64,000 nt of DNA from contig CAYPJU010000003.1 of assembly GCA_964411125.1 (NCBI GenBank), forward strand, positions 62,001 through 126,000, written 5' to 3'. The notes below the pieces were generated by a model. That model had not been told where the DNA came from, ran no database searches, and worked only from the letters and a program-made list of their open reading frames with translations. The translations under genes and the position numbers were made by a program. Shown in pieces: positions 26,285 to 35,826 of this stretch (position 1 is its first letter; each line of letters opens with the position of its first letter). The DNA comes from JBFIHF01 sp964411125. Lineage in GTDB: Bacteria; Myxococcota_A; Bradymonadia; Bradymonadales; Bradymonadaceae.

Positions 26285-27508
26285 ATGAACGCGAAGTGCT
26301 CCCCCATCCTCGTCGCAGCTCTCGTCCTATCGTCGTTCGCCTGCAAGGGTGAGCTCGGGGCGGATCTCGATGCGAGCGCGCCGACCGACGACGGAGGGAG
26401 CTCGGAGATAGGACCCCCGGGGGACGATCTCGGCATGGACGTCGGGCAGCCCGACATGCCGATGCCGATGGTCGATCCCCTCTGCACCGGGATCACCTGC
26501 ACCCCTAACTCCCAGTGCCATGGCGGGGTTTGCTACTGCTCCCCCGGTTTCATGGGCGACCCGGCGACCGGTTGTACGGTGGGAAATCCGTGCGACGGCG
26601 TGGACTGCCCGTTCGGCGCGACGTGCCGCGACGACGGACTGTGTTCGTGTGACGCCGGCTTTGAGGACGACGCGCTCGGAGGCTGCGTGTACATCGACCC
26701 CGGGTTCCCCGAAGAGAGGACCCAGCAGGAAGTGTGTACTCGATGGGCGACCGACTATCCGCGAGCCGCCGTGATTCCATGGCAGACGACACCCGCGGAC
26801 ACGTGCGATCCGGGCGAGCTCGACCCCGAGTTTCAGCTCGACGGAATTCGGCGCGTCTCCCTCTTCCGGTGGCTGGCCGGCCTGCCCGCCGTCACATCAC
26901 ATCCGCGCTACGCCGAGCAGACGCAGGCCTGCGCGACGGCCCTGTCGGCCGAAGGGATCGGCATCCGTCCGACGATCGAGTCCTCGTTCACCTGCTACTC
27001 GGGCGACGCCGCCGAGGGGGCGTCGTCGAGCAACATCGCCCGGGGGCTCGACAACGCGGCGGATGCTGTGGACTACTTTCTGGTCGACGCCGATGCCGAC
27101 ACCCTGGGACGACGTCGGTGGCTCCTCAACCCCGAGATGGGAGCCACCGCGTTCGGCGTTCGAGGCGAATATGTCTGCATGTATGCGGTCGACGATAGCG
27201 GGTCGGCCAACCCCACGTGGGTCGCCTACCCCGTCGGCACCTTCCCGCAGGCCGCGCTGCTGGGCCCGTGGACTTTCTCCAGCCAGCAGCTCGATCTCTC
27301 CGAAGCGACGGTCACGATCACCGACGGCAACGGGGCCGAGGTCTCCGTCACCAATCTGCGCGAGGTCGCTGGAATGTTCGGTCTCCCCACGATCGCGTGG
27401 GAGGTCGCGGGAGCGACCGCCCCGGCGACCTACACCGTGAACGTCACCAACCTCAGTGGTGTCGAGACCGAAGTGACCTACACCGTCGGCCTCGTCGCCT
27501 GCCCCTGA
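26285..27508 (+). CDS. CAP-domain (SCP/Tpx-like) lipoprotein with EGF-like segment
   Basis: A 407-residue surface protein. A signal peptide with lipobox SSFAC (Cys near 19) precedes an Asp/Gly/Met linker. A six-to-eight-Cys EGF-like segment (about 63-137) follows, then a CAP-like domain (about 150-320) with LFRWLAGL and a GRRRWLLNPEM motif. The final 80 residues look like a beta-sandwich. CAP proteins have varied roles, and no activity can be assigned. No operon partner is evident. Confidence 0.75.
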   Translation: MNAKCSPILVAALVLSSFACKGELGADLDASAPTDDGGSSEIGPPGDDLGMDVGQPDMPMPMVDPLCTGITCTPNSQCHGGVCYCSPGFMGDPATGCTVGNPCDGVDCPFGATCRDDGLCSCDAGFEDDALGGCVYIDPGFPEERTQQEVCTRWATDYPRAAVIPWQTTPADTCDPGELDPEFQLDGIRRVSLFRWLAGLPAVTSHPRYAEQTQACATALSAEGIGIRPTIESSFTCYSGDAAEGASSSNIARGLDNAADAVDYFLVDADADTLGRRRWLLNPEMGATAFGVRGEYVCMYAVDDSGSANPTWVAYPVGTFPQAALLGPWTFSSQQLDLSEATVTITDGNGAEVSVTNLREVAGMFGLPTIAWEVAGATAPATYTVNVTNLSGVETEVTYTVGLVACP

Positions 27509-27598
27509 CGAGGACCGATTTCCGAACGACCTGATTTCGTCGCGTTCGGTGCGCTCCCCCTGCCAGAATGGTTGACCAGATGCCGATGGGAGGCTAGT

Positions 27599-27604
27599 TA
27601 CAAT
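27599..27604 (+). promoter_or_regulatory. Candidate -10 element upstream of the CorC-like gene
   Basis: TACAAT with a TTGACC 21 bases upstream, a spacing longer than optimal. It is the only promoter-like element in the 146-base gap. Confidence 0.3.
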
Positions 27605-27623
27605 CTTCTGCGGTTTCGTGGGC

Positions 27624-27641
27624 CGTTCGAAGAAACGAACG
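27624..27641 (+). other. Perfect hairpin in leader of CorC-like gene
   Basis: CGTTCG and CGAACG flank an AAGAAA loop just downstream of the candidate -10. It has no T-tract, so it is not an intrinsic terminator. It could be an RNA leader element or an operator. The function is unknown. Confidence 0.4.
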
Positions 27642-27654
27642 TCTCGTAAGCTCT

Positions 27655-28992
27655 TTGTCCCTGTCAGGTTCCGCGACTTTGGACCCAATCTACTGGGAGT
27701 CGTTAGCAATCCTCGGATGCCTCTGCCTTTCGGCATTCTTCTCGGGATCGGAGACCGCTCTCACCTCTCTGAACGCCAGCAAAGCGCGTCAGCTCGTCGA
27801 AGAAGGCGGACAGGAAGCGCTCAAGCTCTGGCTCGACAAGCCGATTCCTGTCCTCACGACGATCTTGATCGGCAACAACGTCGTCAACGTCGCGGCCTCC
27901 GCACTCGCCAGTGACGTCGCGCGCCGCGTGCTGGAAGGTACGCCCCAGGAGGGCTGGGCCATCCCTGCCGCGATCGGCGTCATGACGTTTCTGTTGCTGA
28001 CCCTCGGGGAGATCACGCCGAAATCGATCGCCAAACGGCTACACATTCGGGTCTCGCAGATCGCGATCCGGATCATTCGACCGCTCCACTATCTATTGCT
28101 TCCGCTGTCGGTGCTCTTCGTACGATTCGCTCGGACGATGCTGAGGACCCTGGGCTTCGATCCCGACGAAGACAACGTCGTGACGTACGAGGAGATCGAG
28201 TACCTCATCGCGCTCGGTTCGCGCGAAGGAACGTTCTCGGAGGACAAGGAACGACTGTTGCGCAGCGTCGTGGAGTTTCCGGAGACGCTGGTCAAAGAGA
28301 TCATGGTGCCGCGCACCGACGTCGTCGCGGTCCCCGGCGACATCCAGCTCGATGCGTTGCTCGGGCAGCTCATCGAGTGCGGCCACAGCAGAATCCCCGT
28401 CTACGGGGACTCGATCGACGACATCCTCGGGATGTTCTACGCCAAGGATCTCATCCGAGTTCACGCCGCCCACGAAGAGGCGAAGTTCAGGATGAGCAAC
28501 CACCTTCGCTCGTCGTATTTCGTACCGGAGAGCAAGCGGATTGCCGACCTCCTGACCGAGTTTCAGGGCAACCGAACGCACATCGCGGTCGTCGTGGACG
28601 AGTTTGGCGGTACCGCCGGGATCATCACGCTCGAGGACATCATCGAGGAGATCTTCGGGGACATTCAGGACGAGTACGACATCGAGCCCGACCAGATCGA
28701 CGAGATTCATCAAGACCTGATCGTCGCCGACGCTCGGGTCCCAATCGACGAGATCGAGAAGTTCTTCGGGATCGATTTCCCAGACGAGCCCGACTACGAG
28801 TCGCTCGGTGGGTTCATCCTCGCCCAGATGGGCGTGGTCCCATCGGTGGGCGATCATTGCGATTGGGAGAACCTGCACTTCAAGATCCTCGAGGCCGACG
28901 AGAAGCGGATTATCCGCGTCGAAGTCGAGCGCGTAGAGCGCTCCGAAGGGGAAACCGAAGAGCCAGTGCCGCAGATCGAAGAGACGGCCTGA
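27655..28992 (+). CDS. CNNM/CorC-type transporter with CBS domains
   Basis: A 445-residue membrane protein of the HlyC/CorC family, linked in other bacteria to Mg2+/Co2+ handling. Order: DUF21 membrane domain (about 1-190, with FFSGSETALTSLN near 28-40 and NNVVNVAASA), two CBS domains (about 210-330), and a C-terminal CorC_HlyC domain (about 350-430). The start is uncertain. A TTG here or another at 27679 are the only near candidates, and neither has a strong ribosome-binding site. The MFS gene follows one base after its stop. Confidence 0.88.
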   Translation: MSLSGSATLDPIYWESLAILGCLCLSAFFSGSETALTSLNASKARQLVEEGGQEALKLWLDKPIPVLTTILIGNNVVNVAASALASDVARRVLEGTPQEGWAIPAAIGVMTFLLLTLGEITPKSIAKRLHIRVSQIAIRIIRPLHYLLLPLSVLFVRFARTMLRTLGFDPDEDNVVTYEEIEYLIALGSREGTFSEDKERLLRSVVEFPETLVKEIMVPRTDVVAVPGDIQLDALLGQLIECGHSRIPVYGDSIDDILGMFYAKDLIRVHAAHEEAKFRMSNHLRSSYFVPESKRIADLLTEFQGNRTHIAVVVDEFGGTAGIITLEDIIEEIFGDIQDEYDIEPDQIDEIHQDLIVADARVPIDEIEKFFGIDFPDEPDYESLGGFILAQMGVVPSVGDHCDWENLHFKILEADEKRIIRVEVERVERSEGETEEPVPQIEETA

Positions 28993-28993
28993 C

Positions 28994-30175
28994 GTGAAGT
29001 CTCGCCCCCTATTGAGACTGTTCGCGGTCCTCTTCCTGGTCGTCGTCGAGTTCGGCATCGCCCTTCCCGTCCTGCCGGCGCTGGCCGTCGCGCTCGGCGG
29101 CAACGCCCTCGACATCGGCCTTCTCTACGCCGTGCAGTCGTTGGGACAGTTCCTTACCGCCGCTTTCTGGGGCGGGCTGTCCGACCGGCTCGGCCGCCGT
29201 CACGTCCTGGTCGCCACGATCGCCCTCGTCGCGCTCTCGGAAATCGTCACCGCTTTCGCCCCTTCGCTCCTCTTTCTATACGCGATTCGCCTCGTCGTAG
29301 GCCTTCTGGGTGGTTCGATCGCCGTCGGTTCTGCGCTCGCCGCCGACGTTACCGACGACGAGAACCGCTCGAAAGGGATGGCGGTCGTGGGGATTTCGTT
29401 CGGGCTCGGCTTCACCGTCGGGCCGGCGCTCGGTGCGCTGCTCGGATTCTTCGCACACGATGGCCCAGGCCCGCTGGGGGCCGGCCTACCCTTCCTCGGT
29501 GCGGCGGCCGTCGGCCTGGTCGCCGCGATCCTGGCCGCGACGATCCTCACGGAGCCGCGGATCTCTGCCGAAGAACGGGCCGAACGACGGCGACGACGTC
29601 CTACTCTGCACGACATGAGGCAGCTCCTGCGTGATCGCCTGACGCACGCGACCCTGATGCTGAACCTCCTCTACACGGTGGGGGCGTCGGTGATGGAGAG
29701 CACGTTCTTCATCTTCATGTTCGATCGCTACAACTACGACGAGCGCCAGGTAGGAATGATGCTCGCGGGTCTCGGTCTCCTGATGGCCTTCGCGCAGGGC
29801 GGCGTGGGGCGCGTCTCCCGGAGACTCGGGGAGGTGCGGATGACCCTCTTCGGTGGGTTGACGGTCGCCGTCGGACTCACTCTGGCGCCGTGGTTCCAGC
29901 CGCTGTGGATCCTGCTCTTCTTTCTCGCGATCGCGACGATCGGCCGAGCCTACATCTATCCGGGGATTCTCTCACTCGCCTCGAAGACCGAGCCGGGGCG
30001 CGCCGAACCGGGTCGAGTCCTGGGTGCCCTGCAGGCGTTCGCGAGCCTCGGGAGGATCGTGGGTCCCGCGGCCGGAGGCGCTCTTTTTCACTGGGTCCAC
30101 CCTGCCGCGCCGTTCGCCGCGGCCGGTGTCCTGATGGCAATCTCGGTTCTCTGGTGGCGAACTCGCTACGAGTGA
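28994..30175 (+). CDS. Major facilitator superfamily permease
   Basis: A 393-residue inner-membrane transporter with about 12 helices. Motif A (GLSDRLGRRH) lies near residues 57-66. A central basic loop (AERRRRRPTLHD) separates the halves. It resembles the TetA/multidrug branch, but the substrate is unknown. The GTG start is one base after the preceding stop, so it is probably co-transcribed with the CorC-like gene. Confidence 0.88.
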   Translation: MKSRPLLRLFAVLFLVVVEFGIALPVLPALAVALGGNALDIGLLYAVQSLGQFLTAAFWGGLSDRLGRRHVLVATIALVALSEIVTAFAPSLLFLYAIRLVVGLLGGSIAVGSALAADVTDDENRSKGMAVVGISFGLGFTVGPALGALLGFFAHDGPGPLGAGLPFLGAAAVGLVAAILAATILTEPRISAEERAERRRRRPTLHDMRQLLRDRLTHATLMLNLLYTVGASVMESTFFIFMFDRYNYDERQVGMMLAGLGLLMAFAQGGVGRVSRRLGEVRMTLFGGLTVAVGLTLAPWFQPLWILLFFLAIATIGRAYIYPGILSLASKTEPGRAEPGRVLGALQAFASLGRIVGPAAGGALFHWVHPAAPFAAAGVLMAISVLWWRTRYE

Positions 30176-30275
30176 GTTCAAGTGCCGGATGCACCAAGGT
30201 GGCGAGGGCTAAGCACAAATCGCCGATCGCCAAGAGCCGCCCGGCACTTCGTCGATGGCGCGGTTTCAAAGATTT

Positions 30276-30304
30276 TTGACAGTCATGAAGCTTTTCACTA
30301 CCAA
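30276..30304 (+). promoter_or_regulatory. Candidate upstream promoter P1 of act operon
   Basis: A perfect TTGACA is followed 17 bases later by TACCAA, a weak -10. It would give a leader of about 120 bases. Confidence 0.35.
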
Positions 30305-30353
30305 CGGAACTGAATCGTCGTTCAATCTGGTCGCCAAACGGCCTCGTATCAGG

Positions 30354-30382
30354 TTGACAACGGTGAGACTGCGTGGGATATG
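30354..30382 (+). promoter_or_regulatory. Candidate promoter P2 of act operon
   Basis: A perfect TTGACA and GATATG are separated by 17 bases, with a predicted start near 30389 and a GGAG site nine bases before the actA ATG. It is the best promoter-like sequence in the gap before the complex III genes. Confidence 0.5.
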
Positions 30383-30433
30383 GGCACCGCTTCGCGTCAC
30401 CCAAGAAGCGCGTCAAACTCGGAGTTGTCGGGT

Positions 30434-30976
30434 ATGTACGGACGCCACGTCACTATTCTGGGCTTAGCCACCATCACACTGGTCGTCATACTGGCGGCCT
30501 GCGTGAATCCTCGAGAGGGGTATGCGCCGACCCAGCCAATCGCGTTCAGCCATCAATTGCATGCTGGAACCAACCAGATCCCCTGTCAGTACTGCCATGT
30601 TGCGGTCGGCGAGGGACCTCACGCGTCGGTCCCGGGCACCAACACCTGCATGAACTGTCATAGTCAGGTGCAGAAGGTGGACCCGAAGACCAACGAGATG
30701 AGCCCGGAGATCAAGAAGATCTACGAGGCCTGGGAGACCGGTACGCCCGTTGAGTGGGTGAAGGTTCACGACCTTCCCGACCACGTGCGCTTCATCCATC
30801 AGCCGCACATCAATCGAGGTTTCGATTGCACGGAGTGCCATGGCGAGGTGGAGAAGATGGACGTCGTCGAGACGGTCAACCCGTTCAACATGGGTTGGTG
30901 CATCGATTGTCACCGCAATCCGCCTGACGATCACAAACGCCCCGCCTCCACCGACTGTGTGACGTGCCACTACTGA
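30434..30976 (+). CDS. actA: Alternative complex III pentahaem cytochrome c subunit ActA
   Basis: A 180-residue periplasmic, membrane-anchored cytochrome and the first subunit of the quinol:electron-acceptor oxidoreductase ACIII. Five CxxCH haem sites are present at 51-55, 72-76, 132-136, 156-160 and 175-179, the expected number for ActA. An N-terminal hydrophobic segment ends in ILAAC, so it could be a lipoprotein or keep a helix anchor. The internal ATG was chosen because of GGAG nine bases before it. It begins a gene run through actF. Confidence 0.95.
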   Translation: MYGRHVTILGLATITLVVILAACVNPREGYAPTQPIAFSHQLHAGTNQIPCQYCHVAVGEGPHASVPGTNTCMNCHSQVQKVDPKTNEMSPEIKKIYEAWETGTPVEWVKVHDLPDHVRFIHQPHINRGFDCTECHGEVEKMDVVETVNPFNMGWCIDCHRNPPDDHKRPASTDCVTCHY

Positions 30977-31030
30977 GGCATCGACTGAGCCGTACCGAGG
31001 GCACACTTGGCCCCGAATCGAGAAACGCAC

Positions 31031-34000
31031 ATGAGCAATAAGCGTCCCGAAGAAGGTTTCCGGCACGATCCCAACCCGGTGGCAGGCGCCGAAGCGCGAC
31101 TCCGCCGAGAGGGAGCGACCGACGATGTCACGATCTCGTTTGGCGACGGATCCGAAGATCTCAAGATGGATCGCCGCGAGTTCATGCGCGTCAGCGGCGT
31201 CGCTGCAGCCACCGCAGCGATGGCGGGCAGCGCTTGCCGAAGCCCGGTCGAGAAGATCGTGCCGTACGTCGACCGTCCCGAAGAGATTCGGATCGGCACG
31301 CCCAATTACTATGCGACGTTCTGCTCGGGATGTTCGGCGAACTGCGGCGCGCTGGCTCAGACGCGCGGCGGCCGTCCGATCAAGCTCGAAGGGAACCCGC
31401 GTCACCCGGTGAGCCAGGGCGCGCTGTGCGCTCGTGGCCAGGCCTGGTACCTCGATCTCTACGACCCTTCTCGGGCGCGAATGCCCGCCCGCCTCGGCGA
31501 CTCGCCGACCGAGATGAAGTGGGAAGAGGTCGACGCCGAAGTCAAAGCGGCTCTCGCCAAGGCGAAGGGCGTCGCGCTCCTCACTCGCACGATCAACGGG
31601 CCGGCTCGCGTCGCTCTCATCGAAGAGATCGGCCGTGCCCTCCCCGGCTTCAAGCACTACCAGTACGAAGCGATCGGCTCGGAGGCTGCGCTCGGTACGA
31701 CCGAAGCTGGCTTCGGCGCACGACACGTCCCCCTCTACCATTTCGATCGCGCAGACGTCGTCGTCTCTCTCGGAGCCGACTTCCTCGGCACGTGGCTGTC
31801 GCCCGTCCAGTTCACGAAGGACTGGTCGAAACGTCGCGATCCCAACGGCCGCATGTCGCGCGTCGTCGTGTTCGAAGGTCACATGACCGTCACTGGCATG
31901 AGCGCCGACGACCGCTACCGGGCGCGCCCGAGCGACCTCCCCTACATTGCGATGGCGCTCGCGAACGTCGTCCTCGCTCAGAAGAAGGCCGGACCGCTCG
32001 CGCGTAGCGCAGCAGCCGGCGCTGTGGGCGCGTTCACTCCGGAGGCCGTCTCCGAGCTGACCGGGATCCCCGCCGACGTGTTCACGCGCATCGGCGGCGA
32101 GCTCGCCGAGCACGCCGGAGCGAGCATCGTGGTCGCCGGTGGAACGTCGGCTCATCAGGCAGGTGGCGTCTCGCTCGAATCGGCGGTGAACCTCCTGAAC
32201 ACGGCCCTGCAGAACGACGGCCGCACGATCGATCGATCGCGCCCGTCGTTGCAGTCGCTCGGCAGCCACACGCAGCTCGCGCAGCTCGTCGCCGACATCA
32301 ACTCCGGCAAGATCGACACCTTGATCGTCGACGGCTGCAACCCTATCTACAGCGCCGCTCCCGACCTCGAAGTGGCGAAGGCGTTCGAAAAGCTCGCTTT
32401 CATGGTGAGCGTCTCCGACCGCGCCGACGAGACCGCGCAGTACGCGAAGATCCTCGCTCCGCAAGGGCATCCCCTCGAAGCATGGGGCGACAGCCAGCCG
32501 ATCGCGGGAACCTACGCCATCCAGCAGCCGACGATCACCCCGCTCTTCGAGACCCGCTCGCTCGAGAACTCCCTCATCGCATGGGTCGGTGAGAAGGTTC
32601 CCTCGGTCGCGAAGCACGCTGCGATCCCCGAAGCCCCCGCGGGCAACCGACCTGGCGCGAACAACGCGCCAGACCCCGGCGCATGGTACCGCTATCTGCG
32701 CAATCACTGGGAGACGAAGCTCTTCGCGCAGGCGAAGACGCTCGGATCTGCCCGCGAGTTCTGGGAGGACAGCCTCCGAACCGGCGTCTTCCAGTCCTCG
32801 GCGACCGGCACCAAGCTCGCCGCGCGGCTTCCGGCCATCCTCGGCTCGCTTCCGAAAGAGATGCCTCCCAAGCGCGCGGAGAACAAACCCAACGATCTCA
32901 GCACGAAGGAGATCGAGCTCGTCGCGACCGTCCCGCTCTACGATGGTTCACAGGCGAACAACGGGCACCTTCAGGAGCTCCCCGACCCGATCACGAAGCA
33001 CGTGTGGGGAACGTTCATCGCGCTGAGCCCGTCGACCTTCGAGGCCGCGGGTCTCGAGCACGGTCAGTGGGTCGAAGTGACGCCCGAAGGCGGCACGGCG
33101 ATGCGCTTTCAGGCGCTGATGCAGCCCGGCCTTCACGACGACGTGATCGCGATGCCGCTCGGTTACGGACGCACCGCGGCTGGCATCACCGCCAACGAAG
33201 TCGGCGAGAACACTTACCTCCTCACCCGGTCGGCGGACGGAGCGCGCGCTTTTGCCGGCCTGACGGCGAGCATCAAGAAGCTCGGCGACACCGACAAGAT
33301 CGCGATCGTCCAGGGGGCGCAGATCCTCGACACCAAGCGACGTCCGATCGCGTCGACCACGACGCTGGAAGAGTACAAAGCGAACCCGAGCGCCGGGATT
33401 CACACCCACGCGCCGGGACCCGACATGTGGGACTCGCACGACTACGGCGAACTCAAGTGGGGGATGTCGATCGACCTCACGAAGTGCACGGGCTGCAGCG
33501 CCTGCGTGACCGCGTGCATGGAGGAGAACAACATCCCCGTCGTCGGCCGCCAGGGGATCCTGGAAGGCCGCGAGATGCACTGGATCCGCGTCGACCGCTA
33601 CTACCAGCTCCCGAACACCAAAGAGGTGTACGAGCTGCAGTCGTCGGTCTTCAACGACCCGATGTTCGAGAAAGTCCCGATGGAAGGCTTCTCGAAGTTC
33701 ATGGACAACCCCGTCGTCATCAACCAGCCGATGATGTGCCAGCACTGCGAGCACGCACCGTGCGAAACGGTCTGCCCGGTCTCGGCCACGATGCACAGCG
33801 CGGACGGGTTGAACCAGATGGCCTACAACCGCTGCGTCGGAACCCGGTACTGCTCGAACAACTGCCCGTTCAAGGTGCGCCGGTTCAACTGGTACAACTA
33901 CGTGACGGACCGCCGCGAAGGATGGTCGGCATTCCTCACCAAGCTGTATCCGGAGCTCGGACGCCACGCCGACCTCAACGTCCGTGAGCCGCTCCAGATG

Positions 34001-34360
34001 GGGAACAACCCCGACGTCACCGTGCGCGCACGCGGCGTCATGGAGAAGTGCACTTTCTGCATCCAGCGGATCCGGCGGGCGAAAGTTCAGCTCAGAAAAG
34101 AAGGACGCTCTCGAATTCAGGACGGCGACGTCATCCCGGCATGTCAGCAGACGTGCCCGGCCGACGCGATCGTCTTCGGGAACCTTTCGGACGAAGAGAG
34201 CGCCGTCGCGAAGTTGCACGCCGAAAAGCGTGCCCTCTCGCCGCTCGTCGAAGTTGGCGTGCACTCGTCGGTCGCATACCTGACGAGCGTTCGCAACAGC
34301 CACGAGAAGCCCGCTGGCAATGAAGCCGCCGCGGACGCCCACGCTGCTGATCACGGTTAA
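31031..34360 (+). CDS. actB: Alternative complex III subunit ActB (molybdopterin-oxidoreductase-like and iron-sulfur domains)
   Basis: A 1109-residue periplasmic subunit. A Tat-type signal (DRREFMRVSG, Arg48-Arg49) precedes a MopB-like domain (about 80-800). The C-terminal ferredoxin-like domain (about 810-1060) has four Cys clusters, beginning CTGCSACVTAC near 818 and including CQHCEHAPC near 903 and CTFCIQR near 1007. The MopB part retains a full CSGC-x3-C-x27-C motif (about 99-135), although in the best-studied ACIII this domain lacks cofactors (from memory). The TAT motif and lack of a later TM helix fit export as part of the ActA-B module. Confidence 0.95.
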   Translation: MSNKRPEEGFRHDPNPVAGAEARLRREGATDDVTISFGDGSEDLKMDRREFMRVSGVAAATAAMAGSACRSPVEKIVPYVDRPEEIRIGTPNYYATFCSGCSANCGALAQTRGGRPIKLEGNPRHPVSQGALCARGQAWYLDLYDPSRARMPARLGDSPTEMKWEEVDAEVKAALAKAKGVALLTRTINGPARVALIEEIGRALPGFKHYQYEAIGSEAALGTTEAGFGARHVPLYHFDRADVVVSLGADFLGTWLSPVQFTKDWSKRRDPNGRMSRVVVFEGHMTVTGMSADDRYRARPSDLPYIAMALANVVLAQKKAGPLARSAAAGAVGAFTPEAVSELTGIPADVFTRIGGELAEHAGASIVVAGGTSAHQAGGVSLESAVNLLNTALQNDGRTIDRSRPSLQSLGSHTQLAQLVADINSGKIDTLIVDGCNPIYSAAPDLEVAKAFEKLAFMVSVSDRADETAQYAKILAPQGHPLEAWGDSQPIAGTYAIQQPTITPLFETRSLENSLIAWVGEKVPSVAKHAAIPEAPAGNRPGANNAPDPGAWYRYLRNHWETKLFAQAKTLGSAREFWEDSLRTGVFQSSATGTKLAARLPAILGSLPKEMPPKRAENKPNDLSTKEIELVATVPLYDGSQANNGHLQELPDPITKHVWGTFIALSPSTFEAAGLEHGQWVEVTPEGGTAMRFQALMQPGLHDDVIAMPLGYGRTAAGITANEVGENTYLLTRSADGARAFAGLTASIKKLGDTDKIAIVQGAQILDTKRRPIASTTTLEEYKANPSAGIHTHAPGPDMWDSHDYGELKWGMSIDLTKCTGCSACVTACMEENNIPVVGRQGILEGREMHWIRVDRYYQLPNTKEVYELQSSVFNDPMFEKVPMEGFSKFMDNPVVINQPMMCQHCEHAPCETVCPVSATMHSADGLNQMAYNRCVGTRYCSNNCPFKVRRFNWYNYVTDRREGWSAFLTKLYPELGRHADLNVREPLQMGNNPDVTVRARGVMEKCTFCIQRIRRAKVQLRKEGRSRIQDGDVIPACQQTCPADAIVFGNLSDEESAVAKLHAEKRALSPLVEVGVHSSVAYLTSVRNSHEKPAGNEAAADAHAADHG

Positions 34361-34374
34361 GGAACGAGACGATC

Positions 34375-35826
34375 ATGAGCACAGCTGTAAAGTCAGGACT
34401 GACCGGACACCCGAATGTCGTCGAAGGGGCAGGTCCCCTCGGGGGCCCCAAGGCTCTCCGTGAACCGCTCGTCGACAACAATCGGAGCTACGCCGACGTC
34501 AACGACGACATCGCGCGGCACACCGAGATCAAGCCGACGAAATTGTGGTGGGGGGCCTTCATCCTCTCGTTCCTCGGTGCCAACCTCTTCATCGCTTCGC
34601 TGTTGCTCGAAGCGACGGTAGGTATCGGGACGACCGGCATCAGCCACCCCGTCGGCTGGGGTGTCTTCATCGTCAACTTCGTCTTCTGGATCGGTATCGG
34701 TCACGCGGGAACGCTGATCTCGGCGATCCTCTTCCTGTTCCGACAGAACTGGCGAACGGCCATCAACCGGTCTGCCGAGGCGATGACCATCTTCGCGGTG
34801 GTCACGGCGCTCGTTTTCCCGCTCATGCACACGGGGCGCCCCTGGTACGCCTTCTACTGGCTCCTGCCGCTCCCCAACGGACGCGGTCCGCTCTGGATCA
34901 ACTTCAACTCTCCGCTCATCTGGGACGTCTTCGCGGTGTCGACCTACGGGACGATCTCGGCGGTCTTCTGGTTCGTCGGCCTCGTGCCCGACCTCGCCAG
35001 CGTTCGTGACCGCGCGAAGCACCCGCTCCGTAAGAAGATCTACACGATTCTGTCGCTCGGCTGGGTCGGAAAGAACCGTGGCTGGCGCCACTACGAGTCG
35101 GCCTACCTGATGCTGGCCGGACTCGCGACGCCGCTCGTCCTCTCCGTTCACACCATCGTTTCCTTCGACTTCGCGGTCTCGGTCATCCCGGGCTGGCACA
35201 CGACGATTTTCCCGCCTTACTTCGTCGCAGGCGCCATCTTCTCCGGTTTCGGGATGGTGCTCACGCTCACGATCATCATGCGGGCGGTCTTCAAGCTCGA
35301 AAACTACATCACCATCAACCACCTCGAGTCGATGGCGAAGGTCGTCCTTCTGACGTCGCTCGTCGTCGGCACCGCGTACACCACCGAGTTCTTCATCGCC
35401 TACTTCTCCGGGGTGGAAGGCGAGCGCTTCACGTTCGCGAACCGCCTCTTCGGTCCCTACTGGTGGGCCGGTCTGCTGATGTACGGCAACAACATGGTCG
35501 TCCCGATGCTGCTGTGGTCGAAATCGATCCGGCGCAACATTCCGGCCCTGTTCGTCATCTCCATCTGCGTCAACATCGGTATGTGGTTCGAGCGATACGT
35601 CATCGTCGTGTCCTCGCTGCACCGCGATTTCCTCCCCAGCTCCTGGGGAATGTACGAGTTCAAGTTCGTCGACTGGGGCCTCACGATCGGTTCGTTTGGC
35701 TTCTTCATGACGTTGTTCCTGCTCTTCTGTCGGGTGCTCCCCACCATCTGCATGTTCGAGGTGAAGAGCGTGATGGATCCCGACAAAGCATCGCGCTTCG
35801 CGCGACGGGAGGTGTCCGGTGAGTGA
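34375..35826 (+). CDS. actC: Alternative complex III membrane subunit ActC (NrfD family)
   Basis: A 483-residue integral membrane protein of the NrfD/PsrC family with about ten helices, proposed to bind quinol and pass electrons to the ActB iron-sulfur centres. Recognisable stretches include the helix around GVFIVNFVFWIGIGHAGTLI near 97-116 and the GRPWYAFYW region. The final residues overlap actD by eight bases. Confidence 0.95.
   Translation: MSTAVKSGLTGHPNVVEGAGPLGGPKALREPLVDNNRSYADVNDDIARHTEIKPTKLWWGAFILSFLGANLFIASLLLEATVGIGTTGISHPVGWGVFIVNFVFWIGIGHAGTLISAILFLFRQNWRTAINRSAEAMTIFAVVTALVFPLMHTGRPWYAFYWLLPLPNGRGPLWINFNSPLIWDVFAVSTYGTISAVFWFVGLVPDLASVRDRAKHPLRKKIYTILSLGWVGKNRGWRHYESAYLMLAGLATPLVLSVHTIVSFDFAVSVIPGWHTTIFPPYFVAGAIFSGFGMVLTLTIIMRAVFKLENYITINHLESMAKVVLLTSLVVGTAYTTEFFIAYFSGVEGERFTFANRLFGPYWWAGLLMYGNNMVVPMLLWSKSIRRNIPALFVISICVNIGMWFERYVIVVSSLHRDFLPSSWGMYEFKFVDWGLTIGSFGFFMTLFLLFCRVLPTICMFEVKSVMDPDKASRFARREVSGE

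Noticed and set aside
30464..32707. Long minus-strand open frame opposite actA and actB.
   Set aside because: No domain motif is visible, and the plus strand has unmistakable cytochrome and iron-sulfur motifs.
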